From the NCBI GenBank assembly GCA_019636735.1, contig JAHBWY010000007.1:62001-126000 (forward strand): a DNA stretch of 64,000 bases, given 5' to 3'. Numbering within the stretch: the stretch's first letter is position 1; each line of letters starts with the position of its first letter. Origin of the DNA: Phycisphaeraceae bacterium. GTDB lineage: Bacteria > Planctomycetota > Phycisphaerae > Phycisphaerales > SM1A02. The translations under genes and the position numbers were made by a program. Under the pieces are notes generated by a model. That model had not been told where the DNA came from. It worked only from the letters and a program-made list of their open reading frames with translations, and ran no database searches. This document shows, piece by piece, positions 17,588-26,353 of the stretch.

Positions 17588-18625
17588 TCAGGCGCGATAG
17601 GTGGCGTGTCGGACGGCCTCGCAGATCCGGCGGACATTCGGCAGGTACTCCTGCTCAAGATTGCTCGCGTACGGCGTCGGCACATCGGCGGAGTGCACTC
17701 GGTGCACGAAGTTGTCGAGGTCATCGAAGCACGCCGCATGCACCTGCGCCGCGAGCTCGCTGCCGGGAGAGCCGAAGCTCCAGCTCTGATCGACGACCAC
17801 GCAGCAGTTGGTCCGCTGCACGGAGCGGACCACCGTCTCGAGATCGAGCGGCCGGATCGTCCGAAGGTCGATGACCTCGCAGTCGATGCCCTCCTTCGCG
17901 AGCTCCTCGGCCGCCTCAAGGCAGAAGTTCACCGGTCGCCCCCAGCTTGCCAGCGTGCAGTCAGCGCCTCGACGGCGCACGATGCCGCGGCCGAATGGAA
18001 TCAGATACTCCTCCTCGGGCACTGCTCCCTTCACGGAGAGCATGCGCTCGCTCTCGAGGAAGAAGACCGGATCGTCGTCGCGGATGGCGGTCTTGAGCAG
18101 GCCCTTGGCGTCATAGGGGCAGCTCGGAATGGCGATCTTCACGCCGGGCACATTCGAGTAGAGACCCTCGACACACCAACTGTGCGTTGATCCGAGCTGG
18201 CCACCGGCACCGTCATTGCCGCGGAAGACGATCGGGCAACCGAACTGTCCACCCGACATGTAGAGCATCTTCGGAGCGTTGTTCAGGATCGGATCGGCCG
18301 CCACCAGCGAGAACGACCAGCTCATGAATTCGACGATCGGTCGCAATCCGAGCATCGCCGCGCCGATCGCCATGCCTGCGAAGCCCGACTCGCTGATCGG
18401 CGTGTCGATGATGCGGCGCTCGCCGAACTCATCGACCATGCCACGGCTCACCTTGTAGGCGCCGTGGTACTGCGCGACTTCCTCACCCAGGAGAAAGACC
18501 CGGACATCGCGCCGCATCTCTTCGCTCATCGCCTCGCGAAGCGCGTCGCGGAACTCGATCTGACGACTGCCTGGATCAGGCTCGCCCACGGCCGCCTCAG
18601 CGGAACTCATCGAAGTGACGCTCAT
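17588..18625 (-). CDS. pdhB: Pyruvate dehydrogenase E1 component, beta subunit
   Basis: The 345-residue beta subunit of the alpha2-beta2 E1 decarboxylase. Typical motifs are REAMSEEMRRDVRVFLLGEEV, GERRIIDTPISESGFAGMAIGAAMLGLRPIVE, SGGQFGCPIVFRGNDGAGG, HSWCVEGLYSNVPGVKIAIPS, and the transketolase C-terminal domain (IDLRTIRPLDLETVV, VVVDQSWSFGSPGSELAA). The ATG at 18625 overlaps the pdhA stop as ATGA and is preceded by GAGGAG, so the start is secure although the frame is open further upstream. It works with PdhA and PdhC in the cytoplasm to make acetyl-CoA. Confidence 0.95.
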   Translation of the reverse strand: MSVTSMSSAEAAVGEPDPGSRQIEFRDALREAMSEEMRRDVRVFLLGEEVAQYHGAYKVSRGMVDEFGERRIIDTPISESGFAGMAIGAAMLGLRPIVEFMSWSFSLVAADPILNNAPKMLYMSGGQFGCPIVFRGNDGAGGQLGSTHSWCVEGLYSNVPGVKIAIPSCPYDAKGLLKTAIRDDDPVFFLESERMLSVKGAVPEEEYLIPFGRGIVRRRGADCTLASWGRPVNFCLEAAEELAKEGIDCEVIDLRTIRPLDLETVVRSVQRTNCCVVVDQSWSFGSPGSELAAQVHAACFDDLDNFVHRVHSADVPTPYASNLEQEYLPNVRRICEAVRHATYRA

Positions 18626-19794
18626 GGACACTCCTCCTCGCGCCACGGCGCCTTCAAGCCCTGCTCCCGCAGAAACGGCGGGAAACTCGTGCCGGTGTAG
18701 GGCCCCCACGGCTCGACGAAGACATCGTGATGCAGTTCGCCCACGGATGGCGCAGGCGACTCATCGGCCCACTTGACCGCGTCGCGAACTTCCTCGCGCA
18801 CGGCCTTCTGCATCTCCTTGAATCGGAGATCATCAAGTGCGCCTCGATCTCGCATCACGCGCTCAAGGCGACCGATGGGATCACCCGCCTCGAAGACCTC
18901 CTCCTCCTCGCGCGTGCGGTACTTCCGTGGGTCGCTCATCGAGTGGCCCTTGAAGCGGTAGCAGCGCATGTCGACGAACCATGGTCGCGATCGGCGTCGC
19001 GCGTCGGCGACGACCTTTGACATGCCTGCATGCACCTCGAGGACATCCATGCCGTCGATCACCTCCGCATCGATGCCGTAGCCGAGGGCCTTCGATGAGA
19101 GATCATGCCCCATCGTGGTGCCGCGATGGATCGAGGTCCCCATCGAATAGCCATTGTTCTCGACGATGAAGATGACCGGCAGGTTGAAGAGCCCCGCGAG
19201 ATTCATCGCCTCGTGAAAGGCGCCCTGATTGAGCGCCCCGTCACCGAGGAAGCAGAGCGTGACGCGGTTCGACCGACCGCCGTTGATGACCTCGTCCTCG
19301 TACTTCGTGGCAAAGGCAAGCCCGGCGCCGAGCGGCGTCTGCGCCCCGACGATGCCGTGACCGCCGAAGAGATTGTTCGCCCGATCGAACATGTGCATCG
19401 AGCCGCCCTTGCCCTTGGCACAGCCGCCGATGCGCCCGAACATTTCCGCCATGCAGGCGCGGGCTGACATGCCGCGAGCGAGTGCATGGCCATGGTCGCG
19501 ATAGGCCGTCACCATCGGATCCTTCGCTTCGATCGCGGCCGTGCAGCCGACCGCGACCGCCTCCTGACCAATGTAGACATGGCAGAAGCCGCCGATCTTC
19601 TTGTCCTGGTACGCCTGCATGCAGCGCACCTCGAACTCTCGAATGAGCAGCATGTCGCGCAGCCAGCGCGTGAGCGTGGCGTCATCGACCGCCGGCTGGA
19701 CCGGTGCGTGACGAGGGGGCGCGATCGCCGGTCGCTCGGTCGCACCGTGCACATCGAAGACGCGCTGGCCCGTGGAGGGCGAAACTCGGGTCAT
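18622..19794 (-). CDS. pdhA: Pyruvate dehydrogenase E1 component, alpha subunit
   Basis: The 390-residue thiamine-diphosphate subunit of E1. After a variable N-terminus (1-38) come MLLIREFEVRCMQAYQDKKIGGF, HVYIGQEAVAVG, TAYRDHGHALARG, GCAKGKGGSMHMF and the ThDP motif GDGALNQGAFHEAMNLA (from Gly184) ending in ENNGYSMGT, then YRFKGHSMSDPRKYRT, the phosphorylation-loop region of such subunits. It is the first gene of pdhA-pdhB-pdhC. A TTGCCC/TATAAG promoter and a 7-bp dyad centred on the -10 region lie just upstream, so the operon is probably regulated there. Confidence 0.95.
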   Translation of the reverse strand: MTRVSPSTGQRVFDVHGATERPAIAPPRHAPVQPAVDDATLTRWLRDMLLIREFEVRCMQAYQDKKIGGFCHVYIGQEAVAVGCTAAIEAKDPMVTAYRDHGHALARGMSARACMAEMFGRIGGCAKGKGGSMHMFDRANNLFGGHGIVGAQTPLGAGLAFATKYEDEVINGGRSNRVTLCFLGDGALNQGAFHEAMNLAGLFNLPVIFIVENNGYSMGTSIHRGTTMGHDLSSKALGYGIDAEVIDGMDVLEVHAGMSKVVADARRRSRPWFVDMRCYRFKGHSMSDPRKYRTREEEEVFEAGDPIGRLERVMRDRGALDDLRFKEMQKAVREEVRDAVKWADESPAPSVGELHHDVFVEPWGPYTGTSFPPFLREQGLKAPWREEECP

Positions 19795-19849
19795 GTCTGG
19801 AATACACCTGGCGCCGTGGGGACCACCGGCATGGCGGTCCGTGCGGGCG

Positions 19850-19873
19850 CGAACCCTTACTTATAGGGGTTCG
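19850..19873. promoter_or_regulatory. Operator-like inverted repeat at the pdhA promoter
   Basis: CGAACCC (19850-19856) and GGGTTCG (19867-19873) are perfect inverse complements separated by 10 bases. The dyad covers the -10 hexamer and the predicted transcription start of pdhA. This is the spacing and place expected for a dimeric repressor such as a PdhR-like regulator, though no regulator gene is in the window. It could also fold as a hairpin in RNA. Confidence 0.5.
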
Positions 19874-19888
19874 GCCCTTCGCGGGCAA
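19860..19888 (-). promoter_or_regulatory. Sigma-70-type promoter of pdhA-pdhB-pdhC
   Basis: On the minus strand TTGCCC (19883-19888) and TATAAG (19860-19865) are separated by exactly 17 bases. Transcription should start near 19853, giving a leader of about 59 bases before the pdhA ATG. This is the best conventional promoter I found in the window. Confidence 0.6.
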
Positions 19889-19942
19889 TGGCTGGAGAAG
19901 AAGGTTCTCCCGGCCCGATGATTCCGCGGACCCCGGCCGCCC

Positions 19943-22435
19943 TCAGGGCGTGCCCTTGGCGATCCGAGCTTCCTCAAGATCCCGAAGCACTCTCGCGCCA
20001 AGGACGAGCACCGCGGTCTCCAGTTGCGGGTCGTACCCCTTGGTCAAGAGATCGTTCACATCGGGTCGATCCTTGGCTGCTCCCGCGACCGGCTGATCGT
20101 CGATCGAATCCGCCTCGTTCCGAAGACGCGTCGAGCGCTCAATCTGATCGGGGCTCATGCGCACCTGGAGGTGGGGGTCGACACCCCAATCCGTCGCTCC
20201 CGGCTTCTTGTGCACCAGGCGGCCGGGCCCCATGCCACCGTCACCGGGCAGCACATAGTGATGGGTCGTGTACTTCACCTGCGCATCGGCGCCGGGCACG
20301 CTGACAGAGGCCACCTCCTGCACGCTGCCCTTGCCGAAGGTGCGCTGGCCGACGACCACGGCGGCGCCATGGGCGCGGAGGCTGCCCGCGACAATCTCGC
20401 TCGCGCTCGCGGAGCCCTCGTTGATGAGCACCACCAGCGGGAGCCCCTTGCGAACCGCCCGATGCGGCTGGGCCGAGCGGGTCATGCGCGGCACCTTCTG
20501 ACCGAGCCGATCCTGGCAGCTCACGATCTCGCCTCGTTCGACGAACATGTTCACGAACTCAACGGCGCTCTGGAGCAGTCCACCCGGATTGCTGCGAAGG
20601 TCAAGAATGAGCCCGCGGAGCGGACCGCCCTGCGACTCCATCTGCCGCAGCGCTGCATTGAAGTCGGCGATTGACTCCTCGGTGAAGCTCGTGAGTCGGA
20701 CATAGCCGATGCTCGCGTCGGGATCGATGTACCAGCGCCACACGGGGTTGCCGTCGCGGTCGAGGGAATCCTTCCACCAGCCATGCACGGAGCGGAGCTT
20801 GATCGGCTGCCGCTCGAGGGAGAAGGTGATGAGTCGCTCGCCATTCTCCGCCGACTCATCGGCGCGGCGAACGGTGAGCGCCACGGCCTCGCCCGCGCGA
20901 CCGGTGATCTTGTCCACGGCTCGGTTCAGCGACCAGCCGAGGGTCGGCTCGCCATCGACGGCGACAATGCGATCCTCCGGCCGAATTCCCGCACGCATCG
21001 CCGGAGATCCCTCGAGCGGCATCGACACCATGATGTCGCGCTTGTCGTCGAAGCGAATCTGGATGCCCACACCGATCAGCTTGCCATCAACGGACTGGCG
21101 GAAGCGTCGAACTCGTTCGGGCCAGATGATCTCGCTGTAAGGATCTTCCTGGTCGCGAGCCAGAACATGTGTGGCGCCATCGCCGAACTCCTTGAGAAGC
21201 ACCTCTTCCGGCAACTCCAGCGAGTCGCGATTCGCGCTTCGGAGCGCGGCGAGCATCGACTCATAGGTCCTGCGGCCGACCGACTCGGGGCCAGTGGCCG
21301 CGAGCCGCGCCTGCTGCGCCTTGACGGCTTCAAGCCAGCGGGCGCGGGCCGTCTCGTCACCCAGCTTGGGGAAGGTCTCTGAAAGCGCCGGAGTTGATCC
21401 AAGCAGCTCCATGGCATCGAGGCTGCCCGCGAGAAGCGGCATCCAGCCCGTGTTCGAGACATGGTCGCCGGCGAGGCGACGCAGCGACTCGGTGAGCATG
21501 CCTTCGTTGATCGATCGCACCTCGTCGCGCCACTCATCGCCGGTCGGCTGGAAGCGCGCGAGCTGCGCTTCTTCCTCGGCCTCCTTCAAGGCGCTCTGCG
21601 TGGACGCATCGGGCTCGCGCCCCTCGGCGATCGCTTCGTCGGCGGCGGCCTGCGCCGCAGCTCGGGCGCTCGCGCGAACGCGGTTTGAGGCGATCGTTCG
21701 AAGTTCGGCAAGCTGCTTCGGTGCGTAGGACGCCATCAATCCGATGCGTCGGCTGATCGTGTCGAGCCGCGCATCCCACTGGCGATACTTGGCCGCCTCG
21801 GTGGTGCTCTCGTAGAGCCCTCGAAGCCGGAAGAACATCTCCTGAGCGAGGAGGAGATCTCCCTCCTGCTCCGCTCGCTCGGCAATCTGCTCGGCGCGCC
21901 GAATCGCCTCGGCGACATCAGCCTGCTCGAGTTCGCAGACCCACTCCTTGCAGAGGAACTTCAAGTTCGCGGCAGCGAGCATCGCCCGCGTCATGTCATT
22001 GGCGTCAAGCGCGCGACGAAGTTCGGCTCGCTTGCGTCCGATCTCCTCCTCGATGGACCGCTGTGTCGCGCGGATGTTCTCATTGCGATGCTCGACCAGC
22101 TCCCGGAGACGCTTGAGCGCGGCGCCATCGATGTCCTCGGGCGGTTTCGAAAGCAGTTCGTCGACCCGCGCCGAGTCGGATGCCTTGGCGGCATTCCAGA
22201 CGGCGTTTGACCAGTCGATAACCGACTGCGGAGCGCGGCGCGCCTCGGCGGCGCTTGCCGACGACGGCGACAGGAGAAGCGCTCCACCCATGACCCCCAA
22301 ACCCGCCAGCAGCATGCCCGAGAGCACGATGGCTCCGAATCGACGCGGCCGGGGCCGAGAGCCGCGGGCGGCCTCTCGCGCGGCGGGTGAACCATCGGTC
22401 GATGCGGGGTGACTTCGCTTGAACACAACGCTCAT
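19943..22435 (-). CDS. S41-family C-terminal processing protease with large helical N-domain
   Basis: An 830-residue exported protease. A membrane segment (about 33-60) ends SASAAEA. Residues about 65-430 are mostly charged, helical and not recognisable as a known domain. Then come a PDZ domain (about 450-560; GVGIQIRFDDKRDIMVSMPLEGSPAMRAGIRPEDRIVAVDG) and the S41 peptidase domain with DLRSNPGGLLQSAVE, the catalytic serine in NEGSASASE (Ser677) and the lysine base in RTFGKGSVQ (Lys702), the same 25-residue spacing as in E. coli Prc. It probably trims periplasmic or envelope proteins. AAGGAG precedes the ATG by about 11 bases. It is divergent from the zinc-ribbon membrane protein. Confidence 0.88.
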   Translation of the reverse strand: MSVVFKRSHPASTDGSPAAREAARGSRPRPRRFGAIVLSGMLLAGLGVMGGALLLSPSSASAAEARRAPQSVIDWSNAVWNAAKASDSARVDELLSKPPEDIDGAALKRLRELVEHRNENIRATQRSIEEEIGRKRAELRRALDANDMTRAMLAAANLKFLCKEWVCELEQADVAEAIRRAEQIAERAEQEGDLLLAQEMFFRLRGLYESTTEAAKYRQWDARLDTISRRIGLMASYAPKQLAELRTIASNRVRASARAAAQAAADEAIAEGREPDASTQSALKEAEEEAQLARFQPTGDEWRDEVRSINEGMLTESLRRLAGDHVSNTGWMPLLAGSLDAMELLGSTPALSETFPKLGDETARARWLEAVKAQQARLAATGPESVGRRTYESMLAALRSANRDSLELPEEVLLKEFGDGATHVLARDQEDPYSEIIWPERVRRFRQSVDGKLIGVGIQIRFDDKRDIMVSMPLEGSPAMRAGIRPEDRIVAVDGEPTLGWSLNRAVDKITGRAGEAVALTVRRADESAENGERLITFSLERQPIKLRSVHGWWKDSLDRDGNPVWRWYIDPDASIGYVRLTSFTEESIADFNAALRQMESQGGPLRGLILDLRSNPGGLLQSAVEFVNMFVERGEIVSCQDRLGQKVPRMTRSAQPHRAVRKGLPLVVLINEGSASASEIVAGSLRAHGAAVVVGQRTFGKGSVQEVASVSVPGADAQVKYTTHHYVLPGDGGMGPGRLVHKKPGATDWGVDPHLQVRMSPDQIERSTRLRNEADSIDDQPVAGAAKDRPDVNDLLTKGYDPQLETAVLVLGARVLRDLEEARIAKGTP

Positions 22436-22476
22436 GGGAAACGCCTCTCCTTGAAGGGGTCGCTGAGGGATACCTC

Positions 22477-22482
22477 TATACT
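22477..22482 (+). promoter_or_regulatory. Possible -10 element for the zinc-ribbon membrane protein
   Basis: TATACT on the plus strand lies 40 bases before the proposed GTG start; a TTGAAG at 22451-22456 is 20 bases further upstream, a longer spacing than normal. The same bases read TATAGA on the minus strand, so divergent promoters may overlap here. Confidence 0.3.
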
Positions 22483-22522
22483 CGGTTCAGGTTCGCCTTC
22501 TCCGAAGGGAAACCTGACTCCG

Positions 22523-23329
22523 GTGTCCACTTCGCTCCAGACCATCGCGCCAGCCGGGCGCATCGAGTCTCCACTCCCGTGCATCGGATGTGGAGAGGTG
22601 TTGTCGGGTTTGCCCATTGATGGACGCTGTCCGAAGTGCGGCAAGGCCGCTCGACTCTCGATTGACGCAAAGATCCTTGCCAATCCCGAGTACGCCGTCG
22701 GGGGCCTTCAGGACCTCGGGATGAGTCTCAAGATTGCAACACTGGCGCCGATGGGAACGCTTGTGTGGCCCGTTCTCGGTCCCCTGACGGCCGTCGTGCT
22801 GCTCGGCGCGACCATGGTCCGTCTCTCGGCGATTGGAAGAGTGCTTCGCTCCGGGCTTGGGACTCGGGGACCTCTCGTTCCTGTTCTGCGGGCTGCTCAC
22901 ACTCTCGCGTGGATCTCGACAATCTTCGGCACGATCTTCACCGTGGCCTGTGTCCAGGACGCGATCGGACGATTCGGTATCTGGCTGACGCCGGGACAGA
23001 CGCTCGCCGGCGCCCTCATCTGGTGCGGGCTCCAGATCGGCGAACTGACGGTCGGAAGCGTCCTGCTGCTTCGGGCGGCGACTCTGCTCGACACGCCGTG
23101 GCTGACCACTGCTTCGCGCGCGACGATCGCGGTGCTCGCCGCGGCCACCGCACTTCTGGCGCTCATCGGGCTCTTGCTCTGGATGTCCACGGCCGCGCCC
23201 CATTGGGTCGGCATTGCCTCGCAGATCACGCTGGCGATCCCCATCGGAATTGCCGGGGTGATCATGGGTGGCCTCGTCCAGCGCCTCTCCGTGGCGACCG
23301 AAGAGATGTACCTGGCGACTTCCGAGTGA
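22523..23329 (+). CDS. Zinc-ribbon membrane protein of unknown function
   Basis: I do not recognise the family. The 268-residue product has an N-terminal treble-clef/zinc-ribbon pattern, CIGCGE about 18 residues in and CPKCGKAA about 15 residues later (a CxxC...CxxC metal site), then about six hydrophobic segments that look like membrane helices (for example MGTLVWPVLGPLTAVVLLG, AGALIWCGLQIGELTVGSVLL, AVLAAATALLALIGLLLW). Such CxxC-plus-membrane proteins are common in planctomycetes. I chose GTG 22523 because earlier in-frame codons overlap the divergent protease gene and lack hydrophobic or Cys-rich sequence; an ATG at 22409 is the longer option. Confidence 0.65.
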   Translation: MSTSLQTIAPAGRIESPLPCIGCGEVLSGLPIDGRCPKCGKAARLSIDAKILANPEYAVGGLQDLGMSLKIATLAPMGTLVWPVLGPLTAVVLLGATMVRLSAIGRVLRSGLGTRGPLVPVLRAAHTLAWISTIFGTIFTVACVQDAIGRFGIWLTPGQTLAGALIWCGLQIGELTVGSVLLLRAATLLDTPWLTTASRATIAVLAAATALLALIGLLLWMSTAAPHWVGIASQITLAIPIGIAGVIMGGLVQRLSVATEEMYLATSE

Positions 23330-23346
23330 GTCGCCAACGAGTGCGT

Positions 23347-24915
23347 TCACCGGCGACCTCGCGGACTCCGCAGGCGCCGCTCGCGGCTGAAGGCGTGCTC
23401 CGCCAGATCGATCGCGCGCCCGAGGGCTGCCGCCTTGCGCATCGTCTCCTCGAACTCGCGGCGGGGATCGGAGTCGAGCACTACTCCGGCCCCCGCCTGA
23501 AGCCAGACCGTCCACGGCGGTTCGGTGCGCAGCGCGATGCCGCCGGGCTCGAGCGTCGTCGGGATGACCATGGTCCGCAGAGCAATCGCGATATCCATGT
23601 CCCCGTTCCAGCCGACGCATCCGATGCCGCCGGCGTAGGGCCCGCGTCGCACCGGTTCAAGTTCATCGATGATCTGGATCGCCCTCACCTTCGGCGCTCC
23701 GCTCACCGTGCCCACCGGAAGCGACGCTCGCAGCGCGTCCCAGCCATCCATGCCATCGTGCAGCCGTCCGATGACGGTGCTCGAGATGTGCATGACATGA
23801 CTGAATCGCTCGATCGCCATCGACTCCGCGACTTCGACGGTTCCATGAGCGCAGACGCGGGAGAGGTCATTTCTCGCCAGATCGACGAGCATCACATGCT
23901 CCGCGCGCTCCTTTTCATCGGCCAGCAGTTCCGCTTCGAGCGCGCGGTCCCGCTCCGGATCGCTGTCTCGCGGCCGTGTTCCGGCGAGCGGACGACTCGT
24001 CACGATCGGCCCGCGCGTGCGACAGAGGATCTCAGGGCTTGAGGCGATCAGGATCGCTCCAGCGGTCTGGAGGTAGATCATGTAGGGGCTCGGATTCACG
24101 ACGCGCAGGGCGCGGTAGATCTCGAAGGGATCGGCGCTCGTTGAACGCTCGAGCCGCTGCGAGAGCACCACCTGGAAGATGTCGCCCGCGGCGATGTATT
24201 CCTGCGCGGTCCGCACCGCCTGTTCGAAGCCTTCGCGCGAGAAGCTCGAGCGTGCCGGCGCGGCGGGAAGCGCGGCAAGGTCCATGTTGATCGCCGCCGA
24301 ATCGAGCGGAGGCGCCTCGGATGCAAGCTGCCCTTCGATGCCATCGAGCTCGCGCTCCCCCACCTCGTGCGCCGCCGACTCGCTCGCGTGATCGTCGAGC
24401 GGCACCGCCGTCACCGCGTGCATGAGGCGCGTGACATGATCGAAGACGACCACACTCCGGTAGAGCCCCATATGAAGATCGGGAAGCCGGCGATCATCAG
24501 GTGGCGCTGAAGTGAACGGGAGCTTCAACGGTTCGAGCCATCGCACGGCGTCGAATCCCGCCATGCCCACCCACCCGCCGTGGAAGACTGGCAGGCTTCC
24601 CTGCGGCGCAAATGGCACCAGCGAGCGCGAGATCGAGCGGACCACCTGCAAGGGGTCATCCTGCTCCATGACTCGCGTGGAACCACGACCATGATCGACG
24701 AGCGTGACCTGGCGCTCACGCGCGAGAACCTCCATGGCCGGGCGTGCGCCGAGCATCGAGTAGCGCCCTACGGCGCCGCCCTGTTCGACGCTTTCGAGCA
24801 GGAAGCTCGGCGCCGTGCGATCGTCCTCCCGGACCAGTCGGCGATAGGCGAGCACCGGCGTCAGGTGATCGCACAGGAGCCGACGGGAGAGGACGAGGAG
24901 ATTCGGCGCCGGCAT
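23347..24915 (-). CDS. trpE: Anthranilate synthase component I
   Basis: The 522-residue TrpE makes anthranilate from chorismate with glutamine-derived ammonia supplied by TrpG. Motifs: SFLLESVEQGGAVGRYSMLG near residue 40, including the LLES element of the tryptophan feedback site; then GDIFQVVLSQRLE, NPSPYMIYLQ, PLAGTRPRDSDPERD, DLARNDLSRV, SLPVGTVSGAPKVRAIQIID and GGIGCVGWNGDMDIAIALRT in the chorismate-binding domain, ending QAGAGVVLDSDP. No trpG or other trp genes are adjacent. A TACCCT hexamer 8 bases before the ATG suggests a leaderless transcript; ruvC lies upstream on the same strand with its stop 26 bases before this start. Confidence 0.93.
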   Translation of the reverse strand: MPAPNLLVLSRRLLCDHLTPVLAYRRLVREDDRTAPSFLLESVEQGGAVGRYSMLGARPAMEVLARERQVTLVDHGRGSTRVMEQDDPLQVVRSISRSLVPFAPQGSLPVFHGGWVGMAGFDAVRWLEPLKLPFTSAPPDDRRLPDLHMGLYRSVVVFDHVTRLMHAVTAVPLDDHASESAAHEVGERELDGIEGQLASEAPPLDSAAINMDLAALPAAPARSSFSREGFEQAVRTAQEYIAAGDIFQVVLSQRLERSTSADPFEIYRALRVVNPSPYMIYLQTAGAILIASSPEILCRTRGPIVTSRPLAGTRPRDSDPERDRALEAELLADEKERAEHVMLVDLARNDLSRVCAHGTVEVAESMAIERFSHVMHISSTVIGRLHDGMDGWDALRASLPVGTVSGAPKVRAIQIIDELEPVRRGPYAGGIGCVGWNGDMDIAIALRTMVIPTTLEPGGIALRTEPPWTVWLQAGAGVVLDSDPRREFEETMRKAAALGRAIDLAEHAFSRERRLRSPRGRR

Positions 24916-24941
24916 GGTGCGGGAGGGTAGCGAACGGCCGT

Positions 24942-25424
24942 TCAGCGTCCCACCCGCCGGGCCGCGGTGAGCGCGATGGCAATCGCGTCAGAGACATCGT
25001 TCGGCGATGGTGGCTTCGCGAGGCCGCACTGGCCCATCACCGCGAGTTGGACCTGTCGCTTGTCGGCGTTTCCCCGACCGGTGAGGGCTTTCTTGACCGC
25101 GGCCGGGGTGAACTCATCGAGGTCCATTCCATGGCGCTCCGCCGCGAGCAGCACCACACCGCGCGCGTGCGCCATCACGATGGCGGTGCGCAGGTTGCGG
25201 ACATGGGTGAACACCCGTTCCACCGCCATGCGCGACGGCCGCAGCTCCGAGATGAGTGACTCGAGGTCCTCGTCGAGCTGGCGCAGGCGATGGGAGATGG
25301 AGCGCCGCGCGGCCAAGCGCAGGACACCAGCCTCGATGAGGCGCGGCTCGCGCCCCCGGGGCCGAAGTTCGAGACACGCATAGCCCGTGTTCGTCAGACC
25401 GGGATCGATGCCGAGCAGCCTCAC
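24942..25424 (-). CDS. ruvC: Crossover junction endodeoxyribonuclease RuvC
   Basis: The 160-residue nuclease cuts Holliday junctions with RuvAB. It shows the opening MRLLGIDPGLTNTGYA and the four carboxylates expected for the active site: Asp7, Glu69 (AVERVF), Asp143 and Asp146 (NDVSDAIAIAL). Length matches the family. ruvA and ruvB are not in the window. It lies between the YdjY lipoprotein gene (stop 10 bases upstream) and trpE on the same strand, so it may share their transcript. No clear Shine-Dalgarno is visible. Confidence 0.94.
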   Translation of the reverse strand: MRLLGIDPGLTNTGYACLELRPRGREPRLIEAGVLRLAARRSISHRLRQLDEDLESLISELRPSRMAVERVFTHVRNLRTAIVMAHARGVVLLAAERHGMDLDEFTPAAVKKALTGRGNADKRQVQLAVMGQCGLAKPPSPNDVSDAIAIALTAARRVGR

Positions 25425-25434
25425 GCGGGGTGTG

Positions 25435-26268
25435 TCATCGGCTCAACGACGCCGGCGGCCGCAGCAGGAGCCTCGCGGGCGTGCCGCGCGGCGGCAGGCG
25501 CAGCGGATTCGCCTGCCAGACGGGCTCGGCGACATCGGCGAGGTCGGGAATCACCTCGCGCCACGCGATCAGCTCGTCACCGAATGTGACGATCCCGATG
25601 ATGCTCCCCGTCGCATCGGCGAGATAGACCTCCCCGCTGCCCGTCGGCGATGGATTTGGAATGAACCGGCTCCCGGCGAAGACGAACGGGCGATCCGGAA
25701 AGAGCACCGCGGTCCGACCGTCGCGAATGAACAGGTGAATCGGCCTGAACTCCTCGACTTCGACCTTGAGCAGAACTTCGATCTCATCGCCCGAGGGAGG
25801 AGTCAGCGAAACCGCACCCTGCGCATCGACCCTCCACTCGCCGGGTTGGCCCGGTGTGAAGCCTGCGAGAAGGAGCGCCGCGTGAATCTGACTCGGTCGG
25901 GCGAGCGGCACGAAGATCGACTCGTGCTCTCGGGTTCCCTTGGCACAGGCGACCTGTTCGAGGGGCCCATGATCGAGGCTGATGTAGCCGTCCAGTTCCA
26001 CCTCGCGGCGCTGACGGTTGATCCTGACCGCTGGGCCGAGCTGCACGATCCCGGAGTTCATCTCCGAGTTCGAGTCGCCTTCGGAGGAGCCGGCGGATTC
26101 GGCACCGGGAGCCTCCACGGCGGCGGAGCGGCTGGGGCGCTCGGTGTCCGAAGGCGCTACTGCCGGGGCCGCCCCCGTGGTCGGGACATCACTGCCGCGG
26201 GGGCCAGCCGGTTCGGCGGCGCACGCGCCAAGGAGAACCATCAATGATGCGGTGACTGTGATACGCAC
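25435..26268 (-). CDS. YdjY-domain lipoprotein
   Basis: The GTG at 26268 gives a short signal peptide with lipobox LLGAC (Cys15-16), so the product is a 277-residue lipoprotein. After a Ala/Ser/Glu-rich spacer it has the YdjY-type sequence VRINRQRREVELDGYISLDHGPLEQVACAKGT-like, with HESIFVPLARPSQIHAALLLAGF. YdjY domains are found in planctomycete and other envelope proteins of unknown role, sometimes beside Fe-S genes. The frame remains open upstream to 26475, but that segment contains a transcription-terminator hairpin and non-protein-like composition, so I do not extend it. ruvC follows after 10 bases. Confidence 0.7.
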   Translation of the reverse strand: MRITVTASLMVLLGACAAEPAGPRGSDVPTTGAAPAVAPSDTERPSRSAAVEAPGAESAGSSEGDSNSEMNSGIVQLGPAVRINRQRREVELDGYISLDHGPLEQVACAKGTREHESIFVPLARPSQIHAALLLAGFTPGQPGEWRVDAQGAVSLTPPSGDEIEVLLKVEVEEFRPIHLFIRDGRTAVLFPDRPFVFAGSRFIPNPSPTGSGEVYLADATGSIIGIVTFGDELIAWREVIPDLADVAEPVWQANPLRLPPRGTPARLLLRPPASLSR

Positions 26269-26310
26269 GCGGTTGGTGGATTCAACGCGTCCGGTGTGGA
26301 CGATGCATAT

Positions 26311-26353
26311 GAAAAGAAAAAAGGCCCGGCGGAGGCAAGCCTCACGCCGAGCC
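26311..26353 (-). terminator. Intrinsic terminator upstream of the YdjY gene
   Basis: Read on the minus strand, a 9-bp GC-rich stem (arms 345-353 and 323-331 after 26000, one G-U wobble) encloses a 4-bp stem with a 4-base loop and is followed by TTTTTTCTTTTC (26311-26322). The wobble would be a mismatch on the plus strand, so the minus direction is preferred. It is the only classical intrinsic terminator I found in the window. Confidence 0.75.

Noticed and set aside
22765..24042. A 425-codon plus-strand frame across the zinc-ribbon gene and trpE
   Set aside because: It crosses two well-supported genes in wrong frames; composition is Arg/His-rich.
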